Shown here one piece after another: positions 7,920 through 16,692 of a DNA stretch of 39,945 nucleotides. Within the stretch, counting starts at the first letter, position 1, and every line of letters starts with the position of its first letter. The DNA lies in the NCBI GenBank assembly GCA_025964715.1, contig JAOPYH010000372.1:1-39945 (forward strand), read 5' to 3'. The stretch is from Streptosporangiaceae bacterium. Its GTDB lineage: Bacteria > Actinomycetota > Actinomycetes > Streptosporangiales > Streptosporangiaceae. The notes beneath the pieces were generated by a model that made no database searches, was not told where the DNA came from, and saw only the letters and a program-made list of their open reading frames with translations. The translations under genes and the position numbers were made by a program.

Positions 7920-8528
7920 ATGAGCAGCAGGAAAGGCGCGGCCGTTCTCGAACTCGCCGTGCTCGGCCTGCTGCACGAGTCTCCGATGCACGGATACGAG
8001 CTGCGCAAACGGCTCAACACCTTGCTCGGCATGTTCCGCGCCTTCTCCTACGGCTCCCTCTATCCGTGCCTCAAGCAGGCGCTCGGCAAGGGGCTGATCG
8101 TCGAGGATCGGCCGGAGGAACCGGCGAACGTGCCCCTGGCGCTGCAGAGCCGCAGGTCCAAGATCGTCTACAAGCTGACGGCCGAGGGCAAAGAGCGGCT
8201 GGAGTACCTGCTGACCGAGGCCGGTCCCGCGGCCTGGGAGGACGAGAGCTTCGGCGTCCACTTCGCCTTCTTCTCGCACACCCGCGCCGAGGTGCGGCTG
8301 CGCATCCTCGAAGGACGGCGCAGCCGCCTCGAGGAGCGGCTGGACAGCGTACGGGCCGCGCTCGCGCGGACGCGGGAGCGAGTGGACAGCTACACCCTCG
8401 AGCTGCAGAACCACGGGCTCGAGTCCGTCGAGCGCGAGGTCCGGTGGCTCAACGAGGTCATCGGCCGCGAACGCGCTCAGGCGGCAACAGACAACACACA
8501 GGACAAAAGCAAGGAAGGTCCGCGCTGA
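7920..8528 (+). CDS. PadR-family transcriptional regulator
   Basis: A 202-aa regulator starting at ATG 7920 ([20 protein letters not shown]), preceded by a GGGGCGGG purine-rich site. Residues 8-95 are the PadR winged helix: [21 protein letters not shown], then [19 protein letters not shown] and the wing around [13 protein letters not shown]. Residues 110-195 form a long charged helical region likely to mediate dimerization, as in PadR subfamily 1 proteins. The family usually represses, often responding to small ligands. It sits 40 bases upstream of the inositol-phosphate synthase gene, the same arrangement as in Streptomyces, so it is a candidate regulator of inositol synthesis. Ligand unknown. 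Confidence 0.9.
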   Translation: MSSRKGAAVLELAVLGLLHESPMHGYELRKRLNTLLGMFRAFSYGSLYPCLKQALGKGLIVEDRPEEPANVPLALQSRRSKIVYKLTAEGKERLEYLLTEAGPAAWEDESFGVHFAFFSHTRAEVRLRILEGRRSRLEERLDSVRAALARTRERVDSYTLELQNHGLESVEREVRWLNEVIGRERAQAATDNTQDKSKEGPR

Positions 8529-8540
8529 TCGCGGACCGTT
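8517..8540 (+). terminator. Hairpin spanning the padR stop codon, followed by a short T-run
   Basis: GGTCCGCG (8517-8524), loop CTGAT, and CGCGGACC (8530-8537) form a perfect 8-bp stem followed by GTTT. The padR TGA lies in the loop and inner stem boundary (8526-8528). It sits between padR and the next gene and could partly terminate or attenuate readthrough into ino1, making expression of the two unequal. A simple role in mRNA stability is also possible. Confidence 0.4.
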
Positions 8541-8568
8541 TCCCCCGCTACAGAGAAGGAGCAACCGG

Positions 8569-9648
8569 ATGGGTTCGGTGCGCGTAGCCATCGTCGGAGT
8601 CGGCAACTGCGCCGCTTCGCTCGTCCAGTGCGTCGAGTACTACAAGGACGCGGATCCGGCGACGCGAGTGCCCGGTCTGATGCACGTCCAGTTCGGTGAG
8701 TACCACGTCGGCGACGTCGAGTTCGTCGCCGCGTTTGACGTCGACGCGAAGAAGGTGGGCCAGGACCTGGCGCACGCCATTTCCGCGAGCGAGAACAACA
8801 CCATCAAGTTCTGTGACGTGCCGCCGACCGGTGTCACCGTCCAGCGCGGCCACACCTTCGACGGTCTCGGGGAGTACTACCGCGAGATCATCCAGGAGTC
8901 GGACGCACAGCCGGTGGACATCGTGCGGGCACTGAAGGACGCCCAGGTGGACGTCCTGGTGTCGTACCTGCCGGTGGGCTCCGAAGACGCCGACCGCTTC
9001 TACGCTCAGTGCGCCATCGACGCCAACGTGGCGTTCGTGAACGCACTGCCGGTGTTCATCGCCAGCGACCCGGTGTGGGCGGAGAAGTTCACCAAGGCCG
9101 GCGTGCCGATCGTCGGTGACGACATCAAGTCGCAGGTCGGCGCGACCATCACGCACCGCGTCATGGCCAAGCTCTTCGAGGACCGCGGGGTCGAGCTGCT
9201 GCGCACCTACCAGCTCAACTTCGGCGGCAACATGGACTTCATGAACATGCTGGAGCGCAAGCGGCTCCTGTCCAAGAAGATCTCCAAGACGCAGTCCGTC
9301 ACCTCGCAGATCCCGCACGAGATGGCCAAGGCCGACGTCCACATCGGCCCGTCCGACCACGTCCCGTGGCTCGACGACCGCAAGTGGGCCTACGTCCGGC
9401 TCGAGGGCCGCTCCTTCGGTGACACCCCGCTCAACCTGGAGTACAAGCTCGAGGTCTGGGACTCCCCCAACTCGGCAGGTGTCATCATCGACGCCGTCCG
9501 CGCCGCGAAGATCGCCAAGGACCGCGGCATCGGGGGCCCGATCCTGTCGGCGAGCTCCTACTTCATGAAGTCGCCGCCGGAGCAGTACAACGACGACCAG
9601 GCTCGCGACGCCGTGGAGGCCTTCATCCGCGGTGACATCGAGCGCTGA
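8569..9648 (+). CDS. ino1: Inositol-3-phosphate synthase
   Basis: A 359-aa enzyme that converts glucose 6-phosphate to 1D-myo-inositol 3-phosphate with NAD as internal cofactor; this feeds phosphatidylinositol and mycothiol synthesis in actinobacteria. The N-terminal Rossmann motif GVGNCAAS (residues 10-17) and the conserved segments [27 protein letters not shown] and [19 protein letters not shown] are all present. Length equals that of mycobacterial and Streptomyces Ino1. AGAAGGAG precedes the ATG by about eight bases. A PadR regulator gene lies directly upstream on the same strand and a strong terminator directly downstream. Confidence 0.97.
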   Translation: MGSVRVAIVGVGNCAASLVQCVEYYKDADPATRVPGLMHVQFGEYHVGDVEFVAAFDVDAKKVGQDLAHAISASENNTIKFCDVPPTGVTVQRGHTFDGLGEYYREIIQESDAQPVDIVRALKDAQVDVLVSYLPVGSEDADRFYAQCAIDANVAFVNALPVFIASDPVWAEKFTKAGVPIVGDDIKSQVGATITHRVMAKLFEDRGVELLRTYQLNFGGNMDFMNMLERKRLLSKKISKTQSVTSQIPHEMAKADVHIGPSDHVPWLDDRKWAYVRLEGRSFGDTPLNLEYKLEVWDSPNSAGVIIDAVRAAKIAKDRGIGGPILSASSYFMKSPPEQYNDDQARDAVEAFIRGDIER

Positions 9649-9654
9649 CCGCTA

Positions 9655-9690
9655 CGCCCCGGTGGTGCCGGATTCGCTGCCACCGGGGCG
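9655..9690 (+). terminator. Strong intrinsic-type terminator after ino1
   Basis: CGCCCCGGTGG (9655-9665) and CCACCGGGGCG (9680-9690) form a perfect 11-bp stem with a 14-base loop, nine bases after the ino1 stop and followed by TTCTC. It separates the padR-ino1 unit from the leaderless transporter gene. Confidence 0.8.
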
Positions 9691-9706
9691 TTCTCGCCGC
9701 CGAACG

Positions 9707-9712
9707 TAAGCT
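9707..9712 (+). promoter_or_regulatory. Candidate -10 element (TAAGCT) for leaderless MFS gene
   Basis: TAAGCT (TANNNT) ends six bases before the GTG at 9719. No Shine-Dalgarno is visible between the upstream terminator and the start, so the transcript probably begins at the start codon. Confidence 0.45.
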
Positions 9713-9718
9713 CATCAT

Positions 9719-11020
9719 GTGAATACGGGCGACCTGGGGTCGGTGCTGCGGCGCCGGGACTTCCGTCGGCTGTACGGCGCCCGGCTCACGTCCCAGTTGT
9801 CCGACGGTGTCTTCCAGCTGGCCCTCGCCGGCTATGTCTTCTTCTCGCCGGAGCAGCAGACCACCGCCGCCAAGGCGGCCGCCGCCTTCGCCGTGCTGCT
9901 GCTGCCCTACTCGGTGGTCGGGCCGTTCGCCGGGGTCTTCATCGACCGCTGGCCCCGCCGGCAGATCCTCGTCTGGGCACCTGTCGTACGCGCGCTGCTG
10001 GTCGGCGCGGTGGCCGCACTCGTCGCCGCCGACCGGGACGGCCCGCCGTTCTACCTCGCCGCGCTCCTCGTGCTCGGCGTCAACCGGTTCTTCCTCGCCG
10101 CCCTGTCCGCGGCATTGCCCCATGTCGTCGACCGGCGCCGGCTGGTCATGGCCAACTCGCTTTCGGTCACCTCGGGGACCATCATCGCGTTCGTGGGTGC
10201 GGGCGTGGGCTTCGCGCTGCGCCGGGTGCTCGGCGGAGGCCAGTCCGGCACGGCGCTCATCCTGCTGTGTACGGCCGGAATCTATCTGGTGGCCGGTCTC
10301 GTCGCCACGACGCTCGGCCGCGACCAGCTCGGGCCCGAGCCCCGGCACGCGCCGGCGCCGCAGACCCGGGAGGCCCTCGGAAACGTGCTGCGCGGCCTCA
10401 CGGACGGCGCCCGCCACATCTGGGAGCGACGAGCGACCGCCCTGGCGTTGGCGGCCATCTCACTCCACCGGTTCCTCTACGGCACCATGTTGATCATGGC
10501 GGCGCTGCTGTTCCGCAACCACTTCACCAGCAACGCGACAGCGGGGCTCGACCACTTCGCGGTATTCCTGGCCACGTCGGGGGCCGGGTTCCTGGCCGGG
10601 GCGGTCATCACCCCGCCGGCCGTACGGTTGCTCGGCAAGAACGGCTGGATCATCTCCCTGCTGGCCTGCGCCGCGGTGATGGTCCTGGCGCTGGCGACGC
10701 CGTTCCGGGAGAATCCGTTCGTCGCGTGCGGCTTCGCCCTCGGAGTGGTCTCACAGGGCATCAAGCTGAGCGTCGACGTGATCCTGCAGGAGACGGTGGA
10801 CGACGGCTACCGCGGCCGGGTCTTCGCGGTCTACGACATGTTGTTCAACGCGACCTTCGTGGCCGCGGCCGCGGTCGCCGCCCTGTCGGTGCCGCCCTCC
10901 GGCAGGTCCTACGCCGTCCTGGCCGTGGTCATCGCCCTCTACGCTCTCGCCGCCGTGGCCTACTGGCTCGCCGCCCGTCAGGTCGCCCGGACGGCCGCGA
11001 GCATGGCGGCGGTGATCTGA
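9719..11020 (+). CDS. Major facilitator superfamily transporter
   Basis: A 433-aa polytopic membrane protein with about twelve hydrophobic spans and a central cytoplasmic loop at about residues 205-240. The motif between spans 2 and 3, [17 protein letters not shown], is the MFS motif A (G-x-x-x-D-R-x-x-R). The overall shape resembles macrolide-efflux-like or MFS-3-type permeases. Start is GTG 9719, six bases after a TAAGCT -10 element. Streptomyces carries an MFS gene at the equivalent position between cca and ino1. Substrate is unknown. Its 3' end overlaps the convergent bioA gene by 43 bases. Confidence 0.85.
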   Translation: MNTGDLGSVLRRRDFRRLYGARLTSQLSDGVFQLALAGYVFFSPEQQTTAAKAAAAFAVLLLPYSVVGPFAGVFIDRWPRRQILVWAPVVRALLVGAVAALVAADRDGPPFYLAALLVLGVNRFFLAALSAALPHVVDRRRLVMANSLSVTSGTIIAFVGAGVGFALRRVLGGGQSGTALILLCTAGIYLVAGLVATTLGRDQLGPEPRHAPAPQTREALGNVLRGLTDGARHIWERRATALALAAISLHRFLYGTMLIMAALLFRNHFTSNATAGLDHFAVFLATSGAGFLAGAVITPPAVRLLGKNGWIISLLACAAVMVLALATPFRENPFVACGFALGVVSQGIKLSVDVILQETVDDGYRGRVFAVYDMLFNATFVAAAAVAALSVPPSGRSYAVLAVVIALYALAAVAYWLAARQVARTAASMAAVI

Positions 11021-12273
11021 GCGATCTCCTCGGCCGAGCAGATGTAGGGCGGCATCGTGTAGATGAGGTCGCGGAAGGGCCGCAGCCAGACCCCGTGATC
11101 CATGACGACCTTCTGTACGGCCGGCACGTCCACCGGCTCGGTGGTCTCGATCACTCCGATCGCGCCGAGCACCCGTACATCCTTCACGCCTGGCAGGTCC
11201 CGGGCCGGGACCAGCCCTTCGTACAGTCCCCGGGACATCGCCCTGACGTCATCGCGCCACCGGCCCTCCAGCAGCAACTCGATGGAGGCGGCGGCGACCG
11301 ACGCGGCGAGCGGGTTGGCCATGAAGGTGGGGCCGTGCATGAGCACCCCGGCGCCCGCCGAGATGCCGTGCGCGACCCGGTCGGTGCAGAGCGTGGCCGC
11401 CATCGTCAGGTAGCCGCCGGTCAGCGCCTTGCCGACGCACATGATGTCCGGCACGACCCCCGCCCGCTCGCAGGCCCACCACTGTCCGGTCCGGCCGAAG
11501 CCGGTGGCGATCTCGTCGGTGATGAGGAGCAGATCGTGTTCGTCGGCGAGCGCCCGTAGCTCGCCGACGTGATCGGGGTGGTGGAACCGCATCCCCCCGG
11601 CGCCCTGCACCACCGGCTCGATGATGATCGCGGCCAGTTCGTGCGCGTGTGCGGCCACGAGCTCGCGGAGCCGCGCTCGATAGGCCTCGTCCGCCCCGTC
11701 CGGATCTCCGCCCCGCCACGGCGGCGGCGGCGGCGCGAACACGTGCCTGGGCAGCACATCGGCGAACAGGTGGTGCATCCCGTTGACCGGGTCGCACACG
11801 GCCATGTCACCGAAGGTGTCACCGTGGTAGCCGCCGCGGAGGGTGAACAGCCGGTTTCGTTCGGGACGTCCCTGGGCCCGGCAGTACTGCAGCGCCATCT
11901 TGATCGCCACCTCGACCGCCACCGAGCCGGAGTCGGCGAAGAAGACCTTGGTGAGCGGCGCCGGCGTCACCAGCAGGAGCAGCTCGGCCTGCCGGACGGC
12001 CGGGGGATGGGTGAGCCCGCCGAACATCACGTGCGCCATCCGGCCGAGCTGGTCGGTCAGCGCGGCGTTGAGCACCGGATGGTTGTAGCCGTGGATCGCC
12101 GCCCACCACGACGACATTCCGTCGATGAGCCGTTGTCCGTCGGCCAGGGTCAGCCGTACGCCGGCCGCGGCGACCACCGGGTGCGCCGGGGCGATGGGCG
12201 GCATCGAGGCGTAGGGATGCCAGAGGTGCTCGCGATCGACGGCGAGCAGCCGCTCGCGCTCCTCAGCCTCCAT
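10978..12273 (-). CDS. bioA: Adenosylmethionine-8-amino-7-oxononanoate aminotransferase
   Basis: A 431-aa PLP-dependent class III aminotransferase that makes 7,8-diaminopelargonate in biotin synthesis, using S-adenosylmethionine as amino donor. The family features are in order: LWHPYASM near residue 17, [13 protein letters not shown], the GGYHGDT loop, the cofactor Asp in [13 protein letters not shown] (Asp253), and the Schiff-base Lys282 in [14 protein letters not shown] and SSWW distinguish BioA from other class III enzymes. The ATG at 12273 is chosen because GGGAG lies just upstream; the frame stays open to 12300. It starts 31 bases after cca on the same strand. No other biotin gene is in the window. 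Confidence 0.93.
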   Translation of the reverse strand: MEAEERERLLAVDREHLWHPYASMPPIAPAHPVVAAAGVRLTLADGQRLIDGMSSWWAAIHGYNHPVLNAALTDQLGRMAHVMFGGLTHPPAVRQAELLLLVTPAPLTKVFFADSGSVAVEVAIKMALQYCRAQGRPERNRLFTLRGGYHGDTFGDMAVCDPVNGMHHLFADVLPRHVFAPPPPPWRGGDPDGADEAYRARLRELVAAHAHELAAIIIEPVVQGAGGMRFHHPDHVGELRALADEHDLLLITDEIATGFGRTGQWWACERAGVVPDIMCVGKALTGGYLTMAATLCTDRVAHGISAGAGVLMHGPTFMANPLAASVAAASIELLLEGRWRDDVRAMSRGLYEGLVPARDLPGVKDVRVLGAIGVIETTEPVDVPAVQKVVMDHGVWLRPFRDLIYTMPPYICSAEEIAQITAAMLAAVRAT

Positions 12274-12304
12274 GCACACTCCCTCGAGGAGGCCGGCCAA
12301 CGCG

Positions 12305-13750
12305 TCAGGAGGGCTCTATGCCCTGCTCTCGGGCCCAGCGCAGCAGCTCCGCCGTGGCCGCCTCCTTGCTCATGGGACCGTGGTCGAGACGCAGATCGAG
12401 CAGGAACTTGTAGGCCTTGCCGACGCTTGGCCCAGGCTTGATGCCCAGAATGGCCTGGATCTCGTTGCCGTCCAGTTCGGGGCGGATCTTGCCGAGCTCC
12501 TCCTCGGCCGCGAGCCGGGCGATCCGCCGCTCCAGATCGTCGTAGGTGTGCGCGAGGTCGGCCGCCTTGCGCCTGTTCCGGGTGGTGCAGTCGGCCCGGG
12601 TCAGCTTGTGCAGCCGCGCCAGCAGAGGTCCGGCATCACGGACATAACGGCGTACGGCCGCGTCGGTCCACTCGCCGGTGCCGTAGCCGTGGAAGCGCAG
12701 GTGCAGCTCGACCAGGCGGGACACGTCGGAGATGATCTCCTTGGGGTAGCGGAGCGCGGTCAGCCGGGCCTTGGTCAGCTGCGCGCCCACCACCTCGTGA
12801 TGGTGGAACGTGACCCGGCCACCCGACTCGAAGGACCGGGTCTTGGGCTTGCCGATGTCGTGCAGCAGCGCGGCCAGCCGCAGTACCAGGTCGGGGCCGT
12901 GCTCCTCCTGGGCGATCGCCTGTTCGAGCACGATGAGCGAGTGGTCGTAGACGTCCTTGTGCCGGTGATGCTCATCGATCTCGAGTCGGAGCTTCGGCAG
13001 CTCGGGCAGGACGCGAGCCGCGAGCCCGGTGTCGACCAGCAGCGCGAGGCCCTGCCGCGGCTCGGCCCCGCAGAGCAGCTTGGACAGCTCGCCCCGGACC
13101 CGTTCGGCCGAGACGATGTCGATCCGGCCGGCCATGTCCTTCATCGCGGACACCACGGCCGGGTCGACCGTGAACCCTATTTGTGCGGAGAACCGGGCCG
13201 CCCGCAGCATCCGCAGCGGGTCGTCGCTGAAGGAGTCCTCTGGCCGTCCCGGCGTGCGGAGCACCTTGGCGCGCAGATCCGCGAGGCCGCCGAAGGGGTC
13301 GACGAACTCGTGGCCGGGGAGCCGTGCCGCCATGGCGTTGACGGCGAAGTCCCTGCGGGCGAGATCGTCATGCAGCGACGTGCCGTACAAGACTTCCGGT
13401 TTCCGGGACTTCGGGTCGTACGATTCGCTGCGATACGTCGTAATCTCGAGTTGATAGTTGCCTTTGCGAAGACCGACAGTCCCGAACTCGATCCCGATGG
13501 TCCAGACCGCGTCAGCCCAGCCGTCCACGAGCTCCAAGATCCGCTCTGGAGGGGCATCTGTCGTCAGATCGATGTCATTGCCCGGCCTGCGCAGGAGAGC
13601 ATCGCGCACCGGCCCGCCCACGAGCGCGAGCTCATGGCCGGCCGCCGCGAACCGATGGCCGAGCTCGTCCGCGATGGGGGCAACGCTACGCAGCAGCTCG
13701 GCGATCGCCTTTCGCTGCTCAGGGGTCAGGTCGTCGTTCGGCACGGCCAT
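12305..13750 (-). CDS. cca: CCA tRNA nucleotidyltransferase with HD domain
   Basis: A 481-aa class II nucleotidyltransferase, often labelled pcnA in actinobacteria, that adds or repairs the 3' CCA of tRNA. The head domain has VGGPVRD (Gly45-Gly46) and the catalytic Asp59/Asp61 in [15 protein letters not shown] (132-135) and the [14 protein letters not shown] brace follow. A C-terminal HD domain is seen at [12 protein letters not shown] (His297, Asp298). The frame is open to 13957 but the ATG at 13750 gives the family's normal start ([13 protein letters not shown]), with AAGGA about ten bases upstream. It is divergent from the YbaK-like gene (70 bases between starts) and likely co-transcribed with bioA. 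Confidence 0.96.
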   Translation of the reverse strand: MAVPNDDLTPEQRKAIAELLRSVAPIADELGHRFAAAGHELALVGGPVRDALLRRPGNDIDLTTDAPPERILELVDGWADAVWTIGIEFGTVGLRKGNYQLEITTYRSESYDPKSRKPEVLYGTSLHDDLARRDFAVNAMAARLPGHEFVDPFGGLADLRAKVLRTPGRPEDSFSDDPLRMLRAARFSAQIGFTVDPAVVSAMKDMAGRIDIVSAERVRGELSKLLCGAEPRQGLALLVDTGLAARVLPELPKLRLEIDEHHRHKDVYDHSLIVLEQAIAQEEHGPDLVLRLAALLHDIGKPKTRSFESGGRVTFHHHEVVGAQLTKARLTALRYPKEIISDVSRLVELHLRFHGYGTGEWTDAAVRRYVRDAGPLLARLHKLTRADCTTRNRRKAADLAHTYDDLERRIARLAAEEELGKIRPELDGNEIQAILGIKPGPSVGKAYKFLLDLRLDHGPMSKEAATAELLRWAREQGIEPS

Positions 13751-13820
13751 CGAGCGTAGGTCCTTGCTGGGTCGCTGACAAAAGGATTCCGCACAGGTCG
13801 GAGACCACGGGAGGCAGATC

Positions 13821-14375
13821 ATGAAGGACGCCCTCGCCATCCACCGCGTGCTCCTGGAGCGTGAGACGCTGCACGAGATCGTACGGCTTCCGAGCGCCAT
13901 CACCAACGCCGAGGACCTGCCCGGAGCCGGTCTGCCCGCCAAAAACTGTCTGGCCACCCGGGTCTACGCTTTCACGGGAGCCGAGACCCGTACCTCGGGA
14001 TATCTCGCCGCCGTGATCGTCTCGGTGGGAAGCGTGATCGGCACCGAACCCGTGCGCTTGGCCCTCGGCGCGCGAGCCGTGCGCCCCGCCACCGCGGACC
14101 TCGTGAACACGGTCACGGACTTCGCCGCCAATTTAGTGTGCCCGCTCCTGCTGCCCGAATCCGTGACCGTCCTGATCGACCGGCGGATCGTGCACCGGTT
14201 GAGCGGAGATGATGTGATCTATACCCCGACCGGGGAGAACTGCACCGCACTGGGCATCAGGGCGGCTGACTTCTATGCGGCGAGCGGAGCCCGGCCCGTG
14301 GACCTGCGGCCGGTGATGACCACCGGGGAGCCGGTTACACAGCGCTACCACAGGCCGCGCAGGGCCACCTGGTGA
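13821..14375 (+). CDS. YbaK/EbsC-type aminoacyl-tRNA deacylase-like protein
   Basis: A 184-aa protein with a GGGAGG ribosome site before ATG 13821. IHRVLLERETLHEIVRLP, then GLPAKNCLATRVYAF, the RPATADLVNTVTDFAANLVC stretch and YTPTGENCTALGIRAADF follow the YbaK/ProX pattern. In that family, free-standing domains hydrolyse mischarged aminoacyl-tRNAs such as Cys-tRNA(Pro). The C-terminal 20 residues are polar and basic. It occupies the slot where related genomes carry a NUDIX gene (mutT4 in M. tuberculosis) beside cca. Fold assignment is good; the tRNA substrate is inferred only. Confidence 0.82.
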   Translation: MKDALAIHRVLLERETLHEIVRLPSAITNAEDLPGAGLPAKNCLATRVYAFTGAETRTSGYLAAVIVSVGSVIGTEPVRLALGARAVRPATADLVNTVTDFAANLVCPLLLPESVTVLIDRRIVHRLSGDDVIYTPTGENCTALGIRAADFYAASGARPVDLRPVMTTGEPVTQRYHRPRRATW

Positions 14376-14422
14376 TCCAGTAACGTCAGATGCCCAGGCG
14401 GCGCGGCACTACCATCGACCGC

Positions 14423-14473
14423 GTGACGCCGCGGACCACCATCGCCATCGACCTGCTGGCGGGCAAGGCGTGA
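14423..14473 (+). other. Possible leaderless 16-aa ORF overlapping the DUF6049 gene start
   Basis: GTG 14423 opens a short frame, VTPRTTIAIDLLAGKA, whose TGA (14471-14473) overlaps an in-frame GTG (14470) of the next gene. TACCAT (14410-14415) fits a -10 element and ends seven bases before the GTG, so this would be the first codon of a leaderless transcript. It may be a leader peptide coupling translation to the next gene, a decayed 3' remnant of an older gene, or chance. Confidence 0.3.
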
Positions 14474-14475
14474 GA

Positions 14476-16692
14476 ATGCGAGTCGTTCAGGGGGCAAGCC
14501 GCGCCGGCGCGGTCGTGCTGGCGGTGCTGCTCTGCGCCCTTCCGGTAGGCCCGGCCGGCGGCGCGGTCCCGCAGACGCCCTCCTCGGCTGCTCGGGCGTT
14601 GCCCGGCCAGCCCACTCCGCCGCAGTCCGCGCGGGAGCGCACGTCCCGGCCGGCCAGGGCCAAGACACCGGTGGCCGTCATCCTCGACTCGGTCGGGCCC
14701 AAGACCGTACGCCCCAGCTCGCGGGTCACCGTGACCGGTTACCTCCAGAACCAGTCGGGCCAGCCGATCACCGGGGCCCTGGTCCGGCTGCGCTGGCGGA
14801 CCCGGCCGGTCAACGGACGCACGGAGCTGACCCAGTTCGCCGGCAACACGCCACCCGCGCTCATCTCGGCGGGGGCTTCGAAACCCGTGCCCGGGGCGGT
14901 GGCGCCCGGCGGGCAGGCGAGCTGGCGGCTCGACACCACGGCGCGCCAGCTCGGGATGAAGGACTTCGGCGTCTATGCGATCGGGGTCGAGGCCCTGAGC
15001 GCGCTCGGCCAGCCCCTCGGCAGCCAGACGACCTTCCTGACCTTCATGCCGAGTGCCAAGGCCGCTCAGCCCAAACCGACCAAGGTCGCCTGGGTCTGGC
15101 CGATGATCGACCGGCCACGGCGCGCGTCCGACACCACCTTCGTCGACGACCAGCTGGAGAGCGACCTCGGTCCTACGGGGCGTCTGGGCTCCCTCGCCCG
15201 TGTGGGAGAGCAGGGGGTGAAGAACAGCCGCACCCCGATCACCTGGGCGATCGACCCCGCCCTCCTGGACGACGTGCGCGAGATGACCAAGGGATACACG
15301 GTCAAGAACGCCAAACAGCCGAAGGGAGCCAGGAGACCGAAGAGCAAGGTCGCGGAGACCTGGCTGAACCAGTTGCGGCTGCCCAACGACCCGTACTTCA
15401 CCACTCCGTACGCCGATCCGGACGCGGTCGCACTGGTCCGCCAGCGGCTGGCGCGCCATCTCAAGGTCGCCTACGGCAACATGGCGGTGGCCAAGGACAT
15501 CATGGGCCGTCCGCAGGCCTCCGCGATCGGGTGGCCGGTCAACGGTGTGGCCGGCCAGCAGACGCTCGACGCCATGGCCGGCTACGGGACCAAGACCTTC
15601 CTGATGAGCAGCGAGGTGCTGATCAGCCCGGATCCCCAGGGCTACACGGCCGGCGCGACCACGACGTTGCAGACGGCGCGCGACACCAAGCCCACTCTCG
15701 TCTACGACTCCACGATCAGCGATGTCATCAGCGGCGACACCAGGTCTCCGGGGACCGAGGTCCTCGCGGAGCAGCGGTTCCTGGCCGAGACCGCGATGAT
15801 CACGGCCGAGATGCCGAACCGGCCCCGGACCCTTGTGATCACGCCACAGCGGCGCTGGAACCCCAAGCCGGAGTTCGCCGAGAACCTGCTGAACTGGACC
15901 GCCAAGGCGCCGTGGCTCAAGGACGTCCCGCTGAGCTCCCTGGAGAAGGCCGCGCCGGAGCGCCGGACCTTCACGGGCTATCCGGTCGGCTACGAGCGCT
16001 ACGAACTCGGTGACACCTATCTGAAGAACGTGGAGCAGATCGCGGTCCGGGCGACCCGGTTCGCGAGCATCTTCGACCGGCAGGCGGGGCAGCTGCCCGC
16101 CAACGCCTACGAGCGGGCCGTGCTCCGCATGGAGTCGACCTACTGGCGCGGCCGGGACCGCAGGGCCCGAAGCTTCAGGCAGTCGGTCAGCGCGGCCGTG
16201 GACGCGGCGATCGATCAGGTGCACCTCGTCCCCGCGAAGCGCATCGGCCTCGCCGGCAACAACGGCTTCATCCCGGTGACCGTCGCCAACGACCTCGAGG
16301 ACCTCACCGCCAACGTGGTGCTGCGGGTAACCCCACAGAATCCGGGGCGCCTGGAGATCGGCGGCGGCGCCAAGTCGGGAGCCGGGCGGGAGTGGCGGCT
16401 GCGGATCAGGCCGGGACTCAAGGAGACGGTGAACATCCCGGTCGAGGTGAACGCCAACGGATATACGATCCTCGCCCTGGAGCTGCTCGCACCGGAGCAA
16501 AAGCGGAAGTTCGGCGAGGACCGCTCCATTACTGTTCATACGACAGGTTACGGACGGATGGCTCTCCTGATCACTGGGGGCGCTCTTGCCGTACTCTTCA
16601 TCGGCGTCGGGATGCGCGTGCTCCGGGCGAGGCGGCGCAACGTAGCGGAGGAGTCCGATGGTGCGGAGGTCGGGGGGCATCCCGGAGGCTGA
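14476..16692 (+). CDS. Secreted, membrane-anchored DUF6049 family protein
   Basis: About 738 aa. An N-terminal signal sequence is seen (basic MRVVQGASR, then AGAVVLAVLLCALPVGPAGG, with cleavage likely near residue 33). A large extracytoplasmic part follows, with a beta-sandwich-like segment (SRVTVTGYLQNQSGQPITGA), and then a C-terminal membrane span at about residues 694-712 (MALLITGGALAVLFIGVGM) before RARRRN. The ATG at 14476 has AAGG seven bases upstream; GTG 14470 is an alternative. It corresponds to Rv3909 / the Streptomyces gene directly upstream of murJ, whose start it overlaps by 35 bases, so a role in peptidoglycan export or assembly is suggested by context only. Biochemical function is unknown. 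Confidence 0.85.
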   Translation: MRVVQGASRAGAVVLAVLLCALPVGPAGGAVPQTPSSAARALPGQPTPPQSARERTSRPARAKTPVAVILDSVGPKTVRPSSRVTVTGYLQNQSGQPITGALVRLRWRTRPVNGRTELTQFAGNTPPALISAGASKPVPGAVAPGGQASWRLDTTARQLGMKDFGVYAIGVEALSALGQPLGSQTTFLTFMPSAKAAQPKPTKVAWVWPMIDRPRRASDTTFVDDQLESDLGPTGRLGSLARVGEQGVKNSRTPITWAIDPALLDDVREMTKGYTVKNAKQPKGARRPKSKVAETWLNQLRLPNDPYFTTPYADPDAVALVRQRLARHLKVAYGNMAVAKDIMGRPQASAIGWPVNGVAGQQTLDAMAGYGTKTFLMSSEVLISPDPQGYTAGATTTLQTARDTKPTLVYDSTISDVISGDTRSPGTEVLAEQRFLAETAMITAEMPNRPRTLVITPQRRWNPKPEFAENLLNWTAKAPWLKDVPLSSLEKAAPERRTFTGYPVGYERYELGDTYLKNVEQIAVRATRFASIFDRQAGQLPANAYERAVLRMESTYWRGRDRRARSFRQSVSAAVDAAIDQVHLVPAKRIGLAGNNGFIPVTVANDLEDLTANVVLRVTPQNPGRLEIGGGAKSGAGREWRLRIRPGLKETVNIPVEVNANGYTILALELLAPEQKRKFGEDRSITVHTTGYGRMALLITGGALAVLFIGVGMRVLRARRRNVAEESDGAEVGGHPGG

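Noticed and set aside
12305..13957. 69-residue N-terminal extension of the CCA enzyme
   Set aside because: It would overlap the divergent deacylase gene start; ATG 13750 gives the expected N-terminus.
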